From Opitutia bacterium (GTDB lineage: Bacteria; Verrucomicrobiota; Verrucomicrobiia; Opitutales; Opitutaceae), in the NCBI GenBank assembly GCA_947475065.1, contig CANJLB010000015.1:1-64000 (forward strand): a stretch of DNA of 64,000 nt, given 5' to 3'. Below the pieces are notes generated by a model. That model had not been told where the DNA came from. It saw nothing but the letters and a program-made list of their open reading frames with translations, and did not search any database. The translations under genes and the position numbers were made by a program. Shown here in pieces: positions 1-8,989 of the stretch (the first letter of the stretch is position 1; each line of letters opens with the position of its first letter).

Positions 1-58
1 GCCGGAAGTTGATGCCAGGCTGGCTGGCAAGAATGACGAACTCGTGTCGTTGAGACAT
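1..58 (-). CDS. IS481-like transposase, N-terminal fragment cut by the window edge
   Basis: The reverse strand from the ATG at 58 reads MSQRHEFVILASQPGINFR before the window ends. This resembles the first residues of IS481-type DDE transposases, which open with a short helix-turn-helix that binds the element ends. The repeats just upstream (89-138) fit the terminal repeats of such an element. Only 19 residues are visible, so family and intactness cannot be decided here. Confidence 0.55.
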   Translation of the reverse strand, partial: MSQRHEFVILASQPGINFR

Positions 59-88
59 GGCGGTAGAGGTGTTCCAGGGCATCCCAGA

Positions 89-138
89 GTGTAACCTATG
101 TCCCCGAACGGGTGTAACCCATGTCTCCGGTCTATACA
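89..138. repeat. Insertion-sequence end with two tandem terminal repeats
   Basis: Two 18-base units, gtgtaacctatgtccccg (89-106) and gtgtaacccatgtctccg (112-129), differ at two positions and are spaced 23 bases apart. They are followed by tctataca. They lie directly upstream of the divergent transposase start at 58, as expected for the left or right end of an IS481-like element. The element boundary is probably near 138. The target-site duplication cannot be seen because the other end lies outside the window. Confidence 0.5.
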
Positions 139-247
139 GTCCCGGCGCGTTCCGAGCGCGTCGGGGACGCCGCGCTCCACCCCAGACCACCGCAACAAAT
201 TCACTCGCCCACGGAACGCCTTGCGTCTACCCGTGTCTGCCCGCCCC

Positions 248-1531
248 ATGAAATCTTCCGCCCTCGCCCTTGCCGCCGCTTTCGTTCTCGCCGGCCTGAC
301 CACGCCGATGCGGGCAAAGGAATACTTTTTCCCAAAAGACTTCGGTATGCAGGAGAATGGTGCAGGCATCAAATACACGAACGCGATCATGGGCGGCTAC
401 ACCGACGGCCAGTATCTGATGCTCAGGTTTGAGGTGGCGGGTGAAGGTGGCGGGTGGTCCGGTAGATTTACGAACGCCTTCGGCAATCCGGTGTATTTTC
501 TCCTGCCTCGCTTGAACCCAGACGATATCGTCAATTGGTGCGATGACAATTCAGTTTTTTTATTGGCTGGTGACTGGCCTTTCGGTCGGGTTCGCGCGCC
601 CTTCACCGACCGTCGAACCCTTGACACCCCGTCACGGGCCGAAATCGCGCTGCCAGTGGGAAGCTGGGATTGGGTGCCGGTGGCGGCGATAGAGATCGCC
701 AGTTCAGGCCCGGTGACGCCTTCAGGCGAAGGCGTAGATCACAATGCGCCAAAAAACGGCCTGTTGTTTAGCGTGGGATCAAACGGAGGGTCAGGGCCGC
801 GTCCCCCGCAACAGCGCAGAATCACCATTCTCGCTGGCAGCGGGGGTGTGATGCTGCTTGCGGGCTTTCGCGATTCCCCAACCGAAGAAGAGTTCCAACT
901 CGCCGCCGACTATTTACTGCGCCAGAATATCTCCCAGATTTACGCGCCCTTGCTCCAATCGCTTGGCATGAATCCGGCGGATGTCACCACCTTGAAAAAT
1001 CTGCTGGCCCGGCGGCAGGCTGTTCGGGAGGGCGCATGGGCCGCCGTTTGGGAGAAATCGAAAATTTTGCTCGAAATTCCTTTTCCAAAAACGAACCCGC
1101 TGGCCAAATCCACTCGGAGGCTCACCTGGTATTCCGACGCGGATCGCGCCGCCTGGGCCCAGCTCGTGGCCGGCCCGACCGCGCCGATTGACGTGCGCAT
1201 CCGCGCGCTGCTGGACGAGGACAAATTCAAGGCGTGGCAGTCTTTCGAAAAAACCATCCCGGTGCGTCAGTCCTTTGCGGCCGAGTTCAGCGATTGGAAA
1301 GAGCGTGCCGTGACGCCCTTGACCGAGGCCGAGACCGAGAAAGTGATCGCGGCGGTTTGTGCCGCGAATCCTGGCTACGGCACGGCCTACGATGTGGCGG
1401 TGGAGCCAGTGCTTCAGGACGCGAAGAAATACCTAAGCGCCGCGCAGGGCGTCCTGTTGATGGAAATCCTGAACGCCAAACGGGATTTTTTCCGCTCCGT
1501 GGGAACCGCGATGGCGAACCGCAAGCCATGA
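248..1531 (+). CDS. Hypothetical secreted protein, 427 aa
   Basis: I do not recognise the family. The start at 248 is chosen because it begins a clean Sec signal peptide: a positive MKS, then a hydrophobic ALALAAAFVLAGL core and likely cleavage after the Ala near residue 23. Upstream in-frame codons would extend into the insertion-sequence end. The mature protein is soluble-looking, with no further membrane segment. It has a glycine-rich stretch (GSNGGSG) near residue 178 and an Arg/Lys-rich helical C-terminal half. It stands alone between the IS end and a convergent gene at 1595. Export to the periplasm or outside is inference from the signal peptide. Confidence 0.7.
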   Translation: MKSSALALAAAFVLAGLTTPMRAKEYFFPKDFGMQENGAGIKYTNAIMGGYTDGQYLMLRFEVAGEGGGWSGRFTNAFGNPVYFLLPRLNPDDIVNWCDDNSVFLLAGDWPFGRVRAPFTDRRTLDTPSRAEIALPVGSWDWVPVAAIEIASSGPVTPSGEGVDHNAPKNGLLFSVGSNGGSGPRPPQQRRITILAGSGGVMLLAGFRDSPTEEEFQLAADYLLRQNISQIYAPLLQSLGMNPADVTTLKNLLARRQAVREGAWAAVWEKSKILLEIPFPKTNPLAKSTRRLTWYSDADRAAWAQLVAGPTAPIDVRIRALLDEDKFKAWQSFEKTIPVRQSFAAEFSDWKERAVTPLTEAETEKVIAAVCAANPGYGTAYDVAVEPVLQDAKKYLSAAQGVLLMEILNAKRDFFRSVGTAMANRKP

Positions 1532-1594
1532 GGCTTCCGTATCAGGCTCGGCGCTGCTTAAGAATGTTGTGAGGCAAGGGGCTTTCGCTCCCCC

Positions 1595-4345
1595 TCACCG
1601 TCCTCCGGTCGGAGCTGGGGCGGCGGCGGGCGGGGGTGTTTGCCGGGCGGCTTCGATGATGCGTTGGAGCGCGGCAACGTCGAAGTTGCCGCTGCCGCCG
1701 GCGGCGAAGCGGGCGCGGCCTTCGCCGGCGAGCTGGGTTTCGAGCGACTGCACTTTTTCGGGTGAGCCGACGAACATGTCGGTCGGGAATTTGTAGGACT
1801 TGAGGATGTCTGAGAGAATCTCGCGGCCTTTGTAGGAGTTGAGCCACATGCCGGCGAGGTATTGGAGACGGAGGTTGCGGTCGGTGTTGATTTCCGCGTC
1901 GGCCATCCAGGTGGTGAGGCTGGGCGCGTGGCCGGCGTAGGTGGCCATGAGGTCCACGGCGGACTGGAAGTCGTAGTCGGAGAGCGACTGTTTCACGAGG
2001 GCATATGCGGGGCGGTCAATGCGCGCCTGCATCTCGTCGAGGTTGAACTGCGGGGCGTGGTCGTCGTCCTGCCGGCCGAAGAGCACGGCGTCGTAGCCTT
2101 CGCCCTTGATGTCGTTGCTCCAGAAGATGCCGTTTTTATAGACCTTGAAGAAGGTGCCTAGGATGCTCTTGGTCGTGGCCAGGTTGCTCTCGTAGATCGG
2201 AATCCAGAGGCTCATCACGCCGCCGGGGTTGAGATGGTCCTTGGCCATCTGGTAATACTCGACGGTGTTGAGCGCGGCGCAGCCCTTGACCCACGGGTCA
2301 ATCGGGTCGGAGGTGATGACGTCAAACATGTCCTTCGTGGTGTGGAGGAAGTGGCGGCCGTCGTCAAAAATGACGGTGACCTTGGTTTTCTTGCCCGCGG
2401 CGTTGGTGACGTAGCGGGGGTTCTCAACGCCGCCGCCGGGCTTGGCGAGGCCGTCGGTGATGCCGTAGTTTTCCTTGGTGAAGCGCGGCGTGACGAATTT
2501 CGGCACAAACGGCTCGATGTCCACGATGGTGATCTCCTCGACATCGGGGTAGGGGATGAACGAGCCGGCGGTCACGCCGGCGCCGCAGGCGATGACGAGC
2601 ACCTTCTTGACCTTGTCCGGCTCCTTGTGGGCGAGCACGGAGAGGTGGCCCAGCATGCGCTGGAGGTGCATGTCCTGCGACTGGTTGGACGCCTGCACCT
2701 TGCCCGCGCCGTGAAAGCTGCGGACGCCTTGGGTGGTCATGGAGACGACGACCGAGACGTTCATGCCCTCGCCGACGTATTCGGCGTAGATTTTCCCGTC
2801 GCCGTTTTGCGGCACGTCCTTCTCCTCGGTGACGCCGTCGGCGCGCTTTTCGTTGATCACCACGGAATCCGCATAAGTCGGCGCAAAACGCCCGTAGGCG
2901 ACCAGGACCCAGTTGGGTGGGGTCACGGTGCTGGCGCACCAAGCGGTGACGCCGAGCGAAGCCGCCAGCGCGAAGGCCAGCCCGAAGCGCGGCCTGCGGC
3001 CGGAGCCCGCCTCATCGCGCGAGGGCATAATCATCGGGGCGAGGGTGACGATGGCGGAGGCGCCGGTGAGCGCAATGAGCAGGCGTTGCGCGCCCTGCGA
3101 GCCGAGCCAGGGCATCAGCCAGAGGCTGAAGCCGAGCGCGCCGATGATGGCGCCGACGGTGTTGGCGGCATAGACGCCGCCGACCAGCCGACCCGACTCG
3201 GAGCGGCGCGTGGCGACGGCCGCGAGCGCCAGTGGAAAGCTTGCGCCCCAGAGCAGTGCCGCGGGCAGGATGGTCCATGCGCAGCGTGCGAGATCCATTT
3301 GGAAGTTAAACCACGGCTTCGGCTCGGGGTAGAGGTCGGCCTTGATCGGCCAGTAGGGCAGCGAGTGCATGGTGGTCCATGCCGTCCAGGCCATCGCCAC
3401 GGCGAGCAGCATCTGGGTGACGCCCAAGGCGAACCGGGGCGAGCGCGCGTCGCGCCCGATCATCGCGCCCACGCTGCTGCCGATGCCCAGCCCCGTGAGG
3501 AAGACCGCGAGGATGATGGAGAAATTATAGACCGACGCGCCGAAGAGCAGCGAAAGCTGGCGCGTCCAGACCACCTCGGCCCCGAGAGCCGTCAGACCCG
3601 ACAGCGCGATGGCGACATAAATGGACCTGTTGCAAGACGCGGGGGCGGAGGGCGTGGATTCATAGGCTGACGCGGCGGGCTCGTCGTCCGCTTCAGCCGG
3701 AGCAAATGCCGAGAGCGCAAACGCGATCAGAGCGACCACGGCGTTGATGGCCACGGCCACATGGGTGGCGTAGGGCATGTCGTGGTTGGGCAGCAGGTAA
3801 AACCCCGCGAGCAGGCTGCCAGACACCGCTCCGAGGGTGTTGCCGCCGTAGAAAAACCCGAGCCATGACACGCCGGACGGCGTCGTCTTGATCCAGCGGG
3901 CCATCGCGGGGAGCGTCGCCCCCATCATCATCGTGGGTGGCAGCAGGCAGATTCCGGCGATGGTGGCGCGCAGCGCGAGGTCGGAGTTGCCGGGCGTGCC
4001 AAAATGGGTGTAGAGCCTCTCCAGCCAAGGCAGGCCGGCCAGCACGAGCAGCGCGTAAACCCCGATGCCCAGCTCCAGCACCGCATAGACCCGCAGCGGA
4101 TGGTATTTTTTGGAAATCAGGCGCGGCAGCAGCAGGCTGCCGAGGCACATGCCGCCCATGAACGTCCCCAACAGCACGCCGAGCGAGACGCCGGAGGCGC
4201 CCACGACGAGCGAGAGCATCTGCAGCCAGACGACCTCGTAGATGAGCGCGGCACAGCCGCTGCCGACAAACAGCAGCAGCATCACGGGAAGCAGCCGGCG
4301 CACGGCAGGTGCATCGGCAGAAGGGGCGGACAGGGTGTTGGGCAT
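1595..4345 (-). CDS. Fused MFS-like membrane domain and spermidine synthase-like domain, 916 aa
   Basis: The N-terminal half is highly hydrophobic with many membrane-spanning segments, opening with LLPVMLLLFVGSGCAALIYE; this is typical of the membrane part of the fused MFS/spermidine synthase family. From about residue 580 a Rossmann SAM-binding region appears (VLVIACGAGVTAGSF, then an acidic ITIVDIEP and a later IFDDGRHFLHT), as in spermidine synthases. The family is common in environmental bacteria and the substrate is generally unknown, so polyamine synthesis should not be assumed. Start 4345 (MPNTLSAP) is chosen over upstream codons because it leads straight into the first hydrophobic segment. 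The C-terminus is Pro/Ala-rich. It is divergent from cysI. Confidence 0.85.
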   Translation of the reverse strand: MPNTLSAPSADAPAVRRLLPVMLLLFVGSGCAALIYEVVWLQMLSLVVGASGVSLGVLLGTFMGGMCLGSLLLPRLISKKYHPLRVYAVLELGIGVYALLVLAGLPWLERLYTHFGTPGNSDLALRATIAGICLLPPTMMMGATLPAMARWIKTTPSGVSWLGFFYGGNTLGAVSGSLLAGFYLLPNHDMPYATHVAVAINAVVALIAFALSAFAPAEADDEPAASAYESTPSAPASCNRSIYVAIALSGLTALGAEVVWTRQLSLLFGASVYNFSIILAVFLTGLGIGSSVGAMIGRDARSPRFALGVTQMLLAVAMAWTAWTTMHSLPYWPIKADLYPEPKPWFNFQMDLARCAWTILPAALLWGASFPLALAAVATRRSESGRLVGGVYAANTVGAIIGALGFSLWLMPWLGSQGAQRLLIALTGASAIVTLAPMIMPSRDEAGSGRRPRFGLAFALAASLGVTAWCASTVTPPNWVLVAYGRFAPTYADSVVINEKRADGVTEEKDVPQNGDGKIYAEYVGEGMNVSVVVSMTTQGVRSFHGAGKVQASNQSQDMHLQRMLGHLSVLAHKEPDKVKKVLVIACGAGVTAGSFIPYPDVEEITIVDIEPFVPKFVTPRFTKENYGITDGLAKPGGGVENPRYVTNAAGKKTKVTVIFDDGRHFLHTTKDMFDVITSDPIDPWVKGCAALNTVEYYQMAKDHLNPGGVMSLWIPIYESNLATTKSILGTFFKVYKNGIFWSNDIKGEGYDAVLFGRQDDDHAPQFNLDEMQARIDRPAYALVKQSLSDYDFQSAVDLMATYAGHAPSLTTWMADAEINTDRNLRLQYLAGMWLNSYKGREILSDILKSYKFPTDMFVGSPEKVQSLETQLAGEGRARFAAGGSGNFDVAALQRIIEAARQTPPPAAAPAPTGGR

Positions 4346-4566
4346 GGGGAAAAAGGCTGAGCTTGGCCTGCACCGGGGCGCAAGCAAAGCCCAAAAAACG
4401 GGCGGCGGGGGGAAACCGAAAGACGTGTGTTCCCCGCCGCAGGTTGCGCGCGCCGGGATGATTCTGCCGGTTTCGCGCCAGTGTGGCACGCCGACCGCCG
4501 GGGAGGATGCCGCCCTGCGCCCGCGCTTGCCTTACGCCGCGCCGCGCCCAACCTTCACCTCCCTCC

Positions 4567-6291
4567 ATGAGCACCGAGACCGCCGCCACGCCTGCCGTCC
4601 CCAAGCCCCTCGTCGCCAACGAGGGCCTCAAGTCCGCGTCCAACTTCCTGCGCGGCACCATCGCCGAGCAGTTGCTCGACACGAGCACGGGCGCGATCTC
4701 GGAGGATAACGGCCAGCTCACGAAATTCCACGGCCTCTATCTGCAGGACGACCGCGACCAGCGCAACGCGCTCAAGAAGGCCGGCAAGGAAAAGGCCTTT
4801 TCCTTCATGCTCCGCGTGCGCCTGCCCGGCGGGCGCTGCACCCCCGCGCAGTGGCTGGTGCTCGACCGGCTCGCCGACCAGGTCGCCGCGCCCTCGCTGC
4901 GGCTCACGACGCGCCAGACGTTCCAGTTTCACGGGGTGCTCAAGCCCAACCTCCGGCCGCTCATCCGCGGGATGCACCAGGTGCTGCTCGACTCCATCGC
5001 TGCGTGCGGCGACGTGAACCGCAACGTCATGGCCGCGCCCAATCCCGAGCGCAGCGCGCTGCTGCAGCGAGTCTATGAGCACGCCCGCGCCTGGAGCGAA
5101 TTTGCCCTGCCCAAGACCCGGGCCTACCACGAAATCTGGCTGGGCGACGAGCTCGTCGCCGGCGGCGAACCCGAGGCCGAGCCGATGTATGGTCCGACCT
5201 ATCTGCCGCGCAAGTTCAAGACCGCGTTCGCCCTGCCGCCGTCCAATGACGTGGACATCTTTTCGCAGGATCTCGGCTTCATCGCCATCGTCGGCGACGA
5301 CGGCAGGCTCGCCGGTTACAATGTCACTGTCGGTGGCGGCCAGGGCATGAGCCATGGCAATGACAAAACATACCCGCGCCTCGCCGATGTGCTCGGCTTC
5401 ATCACGCCGGAGCACGTCAACGCCGTCGGTCACGCCGTGCTCACCACCCAGCGTGACTTTGGCGACCGCACCGACCGCAAGCACGCCCGCCTGAAATACA
5501 CCATTGCCGACCGGGGCCTGGAGTGGTTTCGCGCCGAGGTCGAGCGCCGCGCGGGCCTTACGTTTGCCGGCGCGCGGCGGTTTGAGTTCACCACGATTGA
5601 GGATCCACATGGCTGGCAGCGCTGCGCCGACGGGTCCTGGTTCTACGGCCTGCATATCCTCAGCGGCCGCATCAAGGACGTGCCCGGCTGGCCGATGAAG
5701 ACCGCGCTGCGCGAAATCGCGGCGGTCCACACCGGCGACTTTCGCCTCACGCCCTCGCAGAACCTCAGCATCTCCGGCGTGAGCGACGCGCAGAAGCCTG
5801 CCATTTACGCCCTCCTCGCCAAGCACGGCCTCGCCAATGAGAACGCCCGCTCCGGCCTGCGCCTCAACGCGCTGTCCTGCGTCGCGTTGCCGACGTGCGG
5901 TCTCGCGCTGGGCGAAAGCGAGCGAATGCTGCCCACGCTCCTCGAAAAACTTGAGCCCGTGCTCGCCGCCGCCGGCCTCGGGGCCGACGCCATCAGCCTG
6001 CGCGTGACCGGCTGCCCCAACGGCTGCGCGCGCCCCTACCTCGCCGAGATCGGCTTCGTGGCCAAGGCGCCCAACAAATACGCGCTCTATCTTGGCGCGA
6101 GCTACAACGGCACGCGCCTGAACCGCCTCTTCGTCCCGAGCATCACGCCCGACGACGCGGTCGTGCTGCTTACGCCGATCATCCAACGCTACGCCGCCGA
6201 GCGCCAACCCGGGGAAGGCTTCGGCGACTGGTGCGACCGCGCCGTGCTGCCGAAGGACGCGACGTTCCATTCTGTCGGGACGAAGGCGTGA
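4567..6291 (+). CDS. cysI: Assimilatory sulfite reductase hemoprotein (beta subunit)
   Basis: The 574-residue product matches the usual CysI length (about 570). It carries the paired cysteine motifs that bind the coupled 4Fe-4S cluster and siroheme: Cys438-x5-Cys444 (SCVALPTCG) and Cys483-x3-Cys487 (TGCPNGCARP). The family reduces sulfite to sulfide with electrons from a flavoprotein partner or ferredoxin. No cysJ or other cys gene lies beside it, so the electron donor is unknown from this window. The ATG at 4567 follows ccctcc; upstream in-frame codons add only Pro/Arg-rich sequence unlike the family. A ferredoxin-dependent enzyme is the main alternative. Confidence 0.92.
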   Translation: MSTETAATPAVPKPLVANEGLKSASNFLRGTIAEQLLDTSTGAISEDNGQLTKFHGLYLQDDRDQRNALKKAGKEKAFSFMLRVRLPGGRCTPAQWLVLDRLADQVAAPSLRLTTRQTFQFHGVLKPNLRPLIRGMHQVLLDSIAACGDVNRNVMAAPNPERSALLQRVYEHARAWSEFALPKTRAYHEIWLGDELVAGGEPEAEPMYGPTYLPRKFKTAFALPPSNDVDIFSQDLGFIAIVGDDGRLAGYNVTVGGGQGMSHGNDKTYPRLADVLGFITPEHVNAVGHAVLTTQRDFGDRTDRKHARLKYTIADRGLEWFRAEVERRAGLTFAGARRFEFTTIEDPHGWQRCADGSWFYGLHILSGRIKDVPGWPMKTALREIAAVHTGDFRLTPSQNLSISGVSDAQKPAIYALLAKHGLANENARSGLRLNALSCVALPTCGLALGESERMLPTLLEKLEPVLAAAGLGADAISLRVTGCPNGCARPYLAEIGFVAKAPNKYALYLGASYNGTRLNRLFVPSITPDDAVVLLTPIIQRYAAERQPGEGFGDWCDRAVLPKDATFHSVGTKA

Positions 6292-6420
6292 GCGGTTCTT
6301 GCGCGGCCTTGGCGCGGGCGGCCGGGCCTTCAGGTCGCGGGTGGTCGGACGGGAAGTGCTGGAGGAGTGTCTTCTAGGTGCCTTCAGGACATCCTGTCCA
6401 AGCGGCTTCCGTTTCCGTTC

Positions 6421-6483
6421 TTCACCGCCCAAGCGGTGAAAGTTGGACGTTGAACGTTCCCGCCAAAGGCTTTCCCTTTGGCG
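6421..6483 (+). promoter_or_regulatory. Two perfect hairpins in the purA 5' leader
   Basis: 6421-6440 forms an 8-bp perfect stem with a ccaa loop (ttcaccgc...gcggtgaa). 6461-6483 forms a 9-bp perfect stem (cgccaaagg...cctttggcg) with a 5-base loop and ends only 8 bases before the purA ATG. The second stem would occupy the ribosome-binding region. No T tract follows, so it is not a classical terminator. A role in translation control is inference. Confidence 0.35.
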
Positions 6484-6491
6484 GTTCAGCC

Positions 6492-8027
6492 ATGTCCCTT
6501 CCTCCTTTTTCCAGTCGCCTCATCGCCGACGTGGGCATTTCCCTCGGCGACGAGGGCAAGGGCCGCCTCATCCCCGAGGTCGTCCGCGAGCTCGCCGGCT
6601 CGGCCTCGGCCGTTTCGGTGGTCCTCAAGGTCAACGGCGGGGCCAACTCCGGGCACACCGCCGGCGGCATCAAGCTTAACCTGCTCCCGGCCGGCGTGGT
6701 CGAGCGCGAGGTCGCCCACCTCGCCATCGGGGCAGGGGTCGTCGCCGACCCGCGCAAATTCTGGTGGGAGGCCGCCCCCCTCGAGCGCCGGGGCCATGCC
6801 GTTCTTTCCCGCTTGCTCATTGACGAGCGCACCCTCGTCTCGGACTTCACCCACCGCCTGCTCGACCTCGCGTGGGAGGACTACCGGGTCAAGGTCCTCG
6901 CCGAGGAGGCGCGCGGCTCGACCGGCCGCGGGATCACTCCCGCCTACCTCGACGAAGTCGGCCAGTGGCAGATCACCTATGCCGATTTTCTCGCCGGTCC
7001 CAATTTCTTTGCCCGCAAGCTCGCCCAGCGCGCCGACCGCGCCTTGCGCGTCATCCAGCACGTTTGTCGCGTGAGCCCGGAGACGTTTGCCGGCTTCTTT
7101 GACCTGCTCACCGCCGCCGAGCGCCGCGCCAACGCCGAGGCGATCGAACTCGGTGTGTTCACAGCCGAGGAGTTCGACTTCACAGTGTTTCGCGGCCCCG
7201 CGCCCTTCACCCTCAACCTTGAAAAGCTCACCGCGACCTACTGGGTCGCCGGCACGCGTCTGGCCAAAAACATTGGCGAGGTGCGCGAGCTCGTGCTACG
7301 CGAGCTGCGGGCCGGGCACACCATCATCGGCGAGTTCGGCCAGGCCTACTGGCTCGACAAGCGCCATGGCTACTCGCCCAACGTCACGGCTTCGCACACG
7401 TTCACGCCCGAATTTTTCGAGAGCGCCGGCATCCCCGTGCAGTCCATCCACACCTTTGGCGTCGCCAAGGCCTACGACACCAAGGTCGGCACGCACACCT
7501 TTATCACGCAGATGGACGACGCCCACCCACTCGCCGCGCTGCTCAAGCAGCTCGAGTTCGGCACTTCGACCGGCCGCCAGCGCATGGTCGGCTGGTATGA
7601 TGCCGTCGAAAAGGGCGACGCCCTCCGCTACGGCGGCTTTCAGGACGTGATGATCAACAAGCTCGACGCGCTCACCCAGCGCGGCCACTGGCGCGGCGAC
7701 CTCCTCCTCTGCACCGCCTACGAGGATGCCGCCGGCCGGCGCCACCACCACGTCCCCCGCAACGAGGCCGTGCGCAAGACCCTGCGCCCCGTGTACGAGC
7801 AGCACCCCGGCTGGACGCAGGATGTGTCGCAGGTCCGCCACTTCGCGGATCTCCCTCCCAATGCCCGGCGCTATGTCGCCGCCATGTTGCGCGCGATGGT
7901 GGAGGTCGCGTATCGCGGCGAACCGCTGCCGGCGGTGCTGCCGAACCTCCGCTACCTCGGCGTCGGCCCCGATCCCTCGCAGATCATCAAGGATGTGCCC
8001 GCGACGGCGGAGCTGGTGCGGCTGTGA
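6492..8027 (+). CDS. purA: Divergent, enlarged adenylosuccinate synthetase, 511 aa
   Basis: Adenylosuccinate synthetase joins IMP and aspartate using GTP in AMP synthesis. All the classical blocks are present in order but altered: GDEGKGR (residues 19-25), GGANSGHT ending at 56, [11 protein letters not shown] (142-152), [20 protein letters not shown], a [12 protein letters not shown] block and TSTGRQR (358-364). The catalytic Asp20 and His55 equivalents are retained. The usual Gln-Trp before GDEGKGK is replaced by Ser-Leu, and the protein is about 80 residues longer than typical PurA (about 430), with extra sequence between the second and third blocks and in the middle. A perfect hairpin sits just upstream of the ATG. 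It could be the sole PurA of this lineage or a specialised paralogue. Confidence 0.8.
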   Translation: MSLPPFSSRLIADVGISLGDEGKGRLIPEVVRELAGSASAVSVVLKVNGGANSGHTAGGIKLNLLPAGVVEREVAHLAIGAGVVADPRKFWWEAAPLERRGHAVLSRLLIDERTLVSDFTHRLLDLAWEDYRVKVLAEEARGSTGRGITPAYLDEVGQWQITYADFLAGPNFFARKLAQRADRALRVIQHVCRVSPETFAGFFDLLTAAERRANAEAIELGVFTAEEFDFTVFRGPAPFTLNLEKLTATYWVAGTRLAKNIGEVRELVLRELRAGHTIIGEFGQAYWLDKRHGYSPNVTASHTFTPEFFESAGIPVQSIHTFGVAKAYDTKVGTHTFITQMDDAHPLAALLKQLEFGTSTGRQRMVGWYDAVEKGDALRYGGFQDVMINKLDALTQRGHWRGDLLLCTAYEDAAGRRHHHVPRNEAVRKTLRPVYEQHPGWTQDVSQVRHFADLPPNARRYVAAMLRAMVEVAYRGEPLPAVLPNLRYLGVGPDPSQIIKDVPATAELVRL

Positions 8028-8039
8028 CTGCTCTCCGTC

Positions 8040-8468
8040 ATGCTGACATTCGCACAGTTGATGCCCGGAATGGAATGGCTGCCCGTCATCGGTTGGGCAA
8101 TCTACGTTGGAATCGCTGCCTTTGTGATTTGGGTGGCGATTTTGATCTCCCGCCGATTGCCACTGGGGCAGATGAATCAACGCCGTCAGGTGATCACGCG
8201 CCGTCTCATTGCAGGTTCCATGTCAGGAGTCATTCTTCTTTCGCTCGTGCTTTTTTTCCGTGGCCCGACTCGCGCAGAGTGTTGGGCCGTTGAGAAAGGA
8301 ATGACTGCGGAAATGGTGCGATCAATCGTCGGTAACTCCTTGGAAAAAACTCAGAGGCCCGACGGAAGCTCAATCTGGGTTTATTACTCTCGTGATGGAA
8401 GTTGGTATGGGTGGTTTATGGTAGAGTTTAACGACAAGGGCCGTGTTGAGCGGACGTATTCCGAGTAA
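8040..8468 (+). CDS. Small membrane protein with BamE/SmpA-like C-terminal domain, 142 aa
   Basis: Two hydrophobic segments (about residues 16-38 and 56-72) precede a short globular domain beginning CWAVEKGMTAEMVRSIVGN and ending WYGWFMVEFNDKGRVERTYSE. The pattern of a Gly-Met-Thr start, an inspected residue pair before a Gly, and a final beta hairpin with a Val-Phe-Asp/Asn-Gly turn is that of the BamE (SmpA/OmlA) fold. Unlike BamE it is not a lipoprotein but appears anchored by helices, so it is unlikely to be the BAM-complex subunit itself. It starts 12 bases after purA and may be co-transcribed. The function is unknown. Confidence 0.65.
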   Translation: MLTFAQLMPGMEWLPVIGWAIYVGIAAFVIWVAILISRRLPLGQMNQRRQVITRRLIAGSMSGVILLSLVLFFRGPTRAECWAVEKGMTAEMVRSIVGNSLEKTQRPDGSSIWVYYSRDGSWYGWFMVEFNDKGRVERTYSE

Positions 8469-8478
8469 TTCCCATTGC

Positions 8479-8592
8479 TCACTCCCCGCGCCACTTCCGC
8501 TCCAGCGTGTGCAACTGTCCCACCAGTTCCGGCTGCTCCTTCAGCTCCGCCAGCGGCGTGAGCTGCGAGTTGAAGCCGCATCTTTCGAAGCC
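8479..8592 (-). pseudogene. C-terminal gene remnant
   Basis: The reverse frame reads GFERCGFNSQLTPLAELKEQ and continues to ERKWRGE then stop at 8479. The segment looks protein-like (alternating charged and hydrophobic residues) but has no usable start, and its frame upstream turns low-complexity. It probably is the tail of a gene whose front was lost. I do not recognise the parent family. Confidence 0.3.
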
Positions 8593-8596
8593 ACCG

Positions 8597-8791
8597 CTAC
8601 TGCTCCACGAGGCCGCTCTTGGCCGAAATCTCCACACCCATCCGCGCCAACAAGTCCGCCGTCGGCATCAGCGCGCGGATGTTGGTCATGTCGCTGGCGC
8701 GGATGGCGGCGTGCCGCTCCTGCTCGAAGATCGGCCCCAGCCAACGCCAGCGGGCGACCCATTCGGCGGGTGTTTCTTGGTGTGCGGCCAT
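8597..8791 (-). pseudogene. Small protein apparently truncated by an amber codon, 64 aa
   Basis: The frame encodes MAAHQETPAEWVARWRWLG at the start and ends SGLVEQ-TAG. Reading through the TAG gives SGLVEQ-stop-RWLRKMR. From memory, small proteins of this type (about 65-80 aa, Trp-rich start, Ala-rich middle) end with a Ser-Gly-Leu-Val-x-Gln-Gln-x-Trp/Phe pattern, so the stop sits where a Gln codon (CAG to TAG, one change) would be expected. It could still make a slightly shortened product. No partner gene is intact next to it. Confidence 0.4.
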
Positions 8792-8989
8792 GCGGGAAGG
8801 ATGCCCGTCACGGCTGACGTTGCCAAGCGGGATTTCACGAATTCGGGTCGGTCTCCCGCTTCTCCTGAAGCGTATCGGTAGTCCGGCTCGGGAGAGCCGG
8901 GATCTGGGGACTCCCTGCGCAACCTTACGGCGCGGGTGTCACCTTCCTCGTAGCCCTCCGCGTTAGCGGCGGGACCAGGCCTCCAACCC

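Noticed and set aside
2234-3670. Long plus-strand open frame antisense to the MFS/spermidine synthase-like gene
   Set aside because: Its translation is Gly/Arg/His/Ala-rich with no domain words, as expected for the antisense of a GC-rich gene. The minus-strand frame has clear membrane segments and a SAM-binding motif.
4555-6432. 625-codon minus-strand frame antisense to cysI
   Set aside because: Low-complexity Arg/Gly/Ala/Val sequence; cysI on the other strand carries all cofactor cysteines.
6492-8027. Idea that the divergent PurA is a phage-type PurZ (2-aminoadenine synthesis)
   Set aside because: The catalytic Asp in GDEGKG is retained (PurZ changes this position), no phage genes surround it, and no DNA-modification partner genes are present.
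8541-8762. 73-codon minus-strand frame overlapping the truncated small gene
   Set aside because: Arg/Gly/His-rich alternate frame of the same DNA; the 8597-8791 frame has more natural protein composition.
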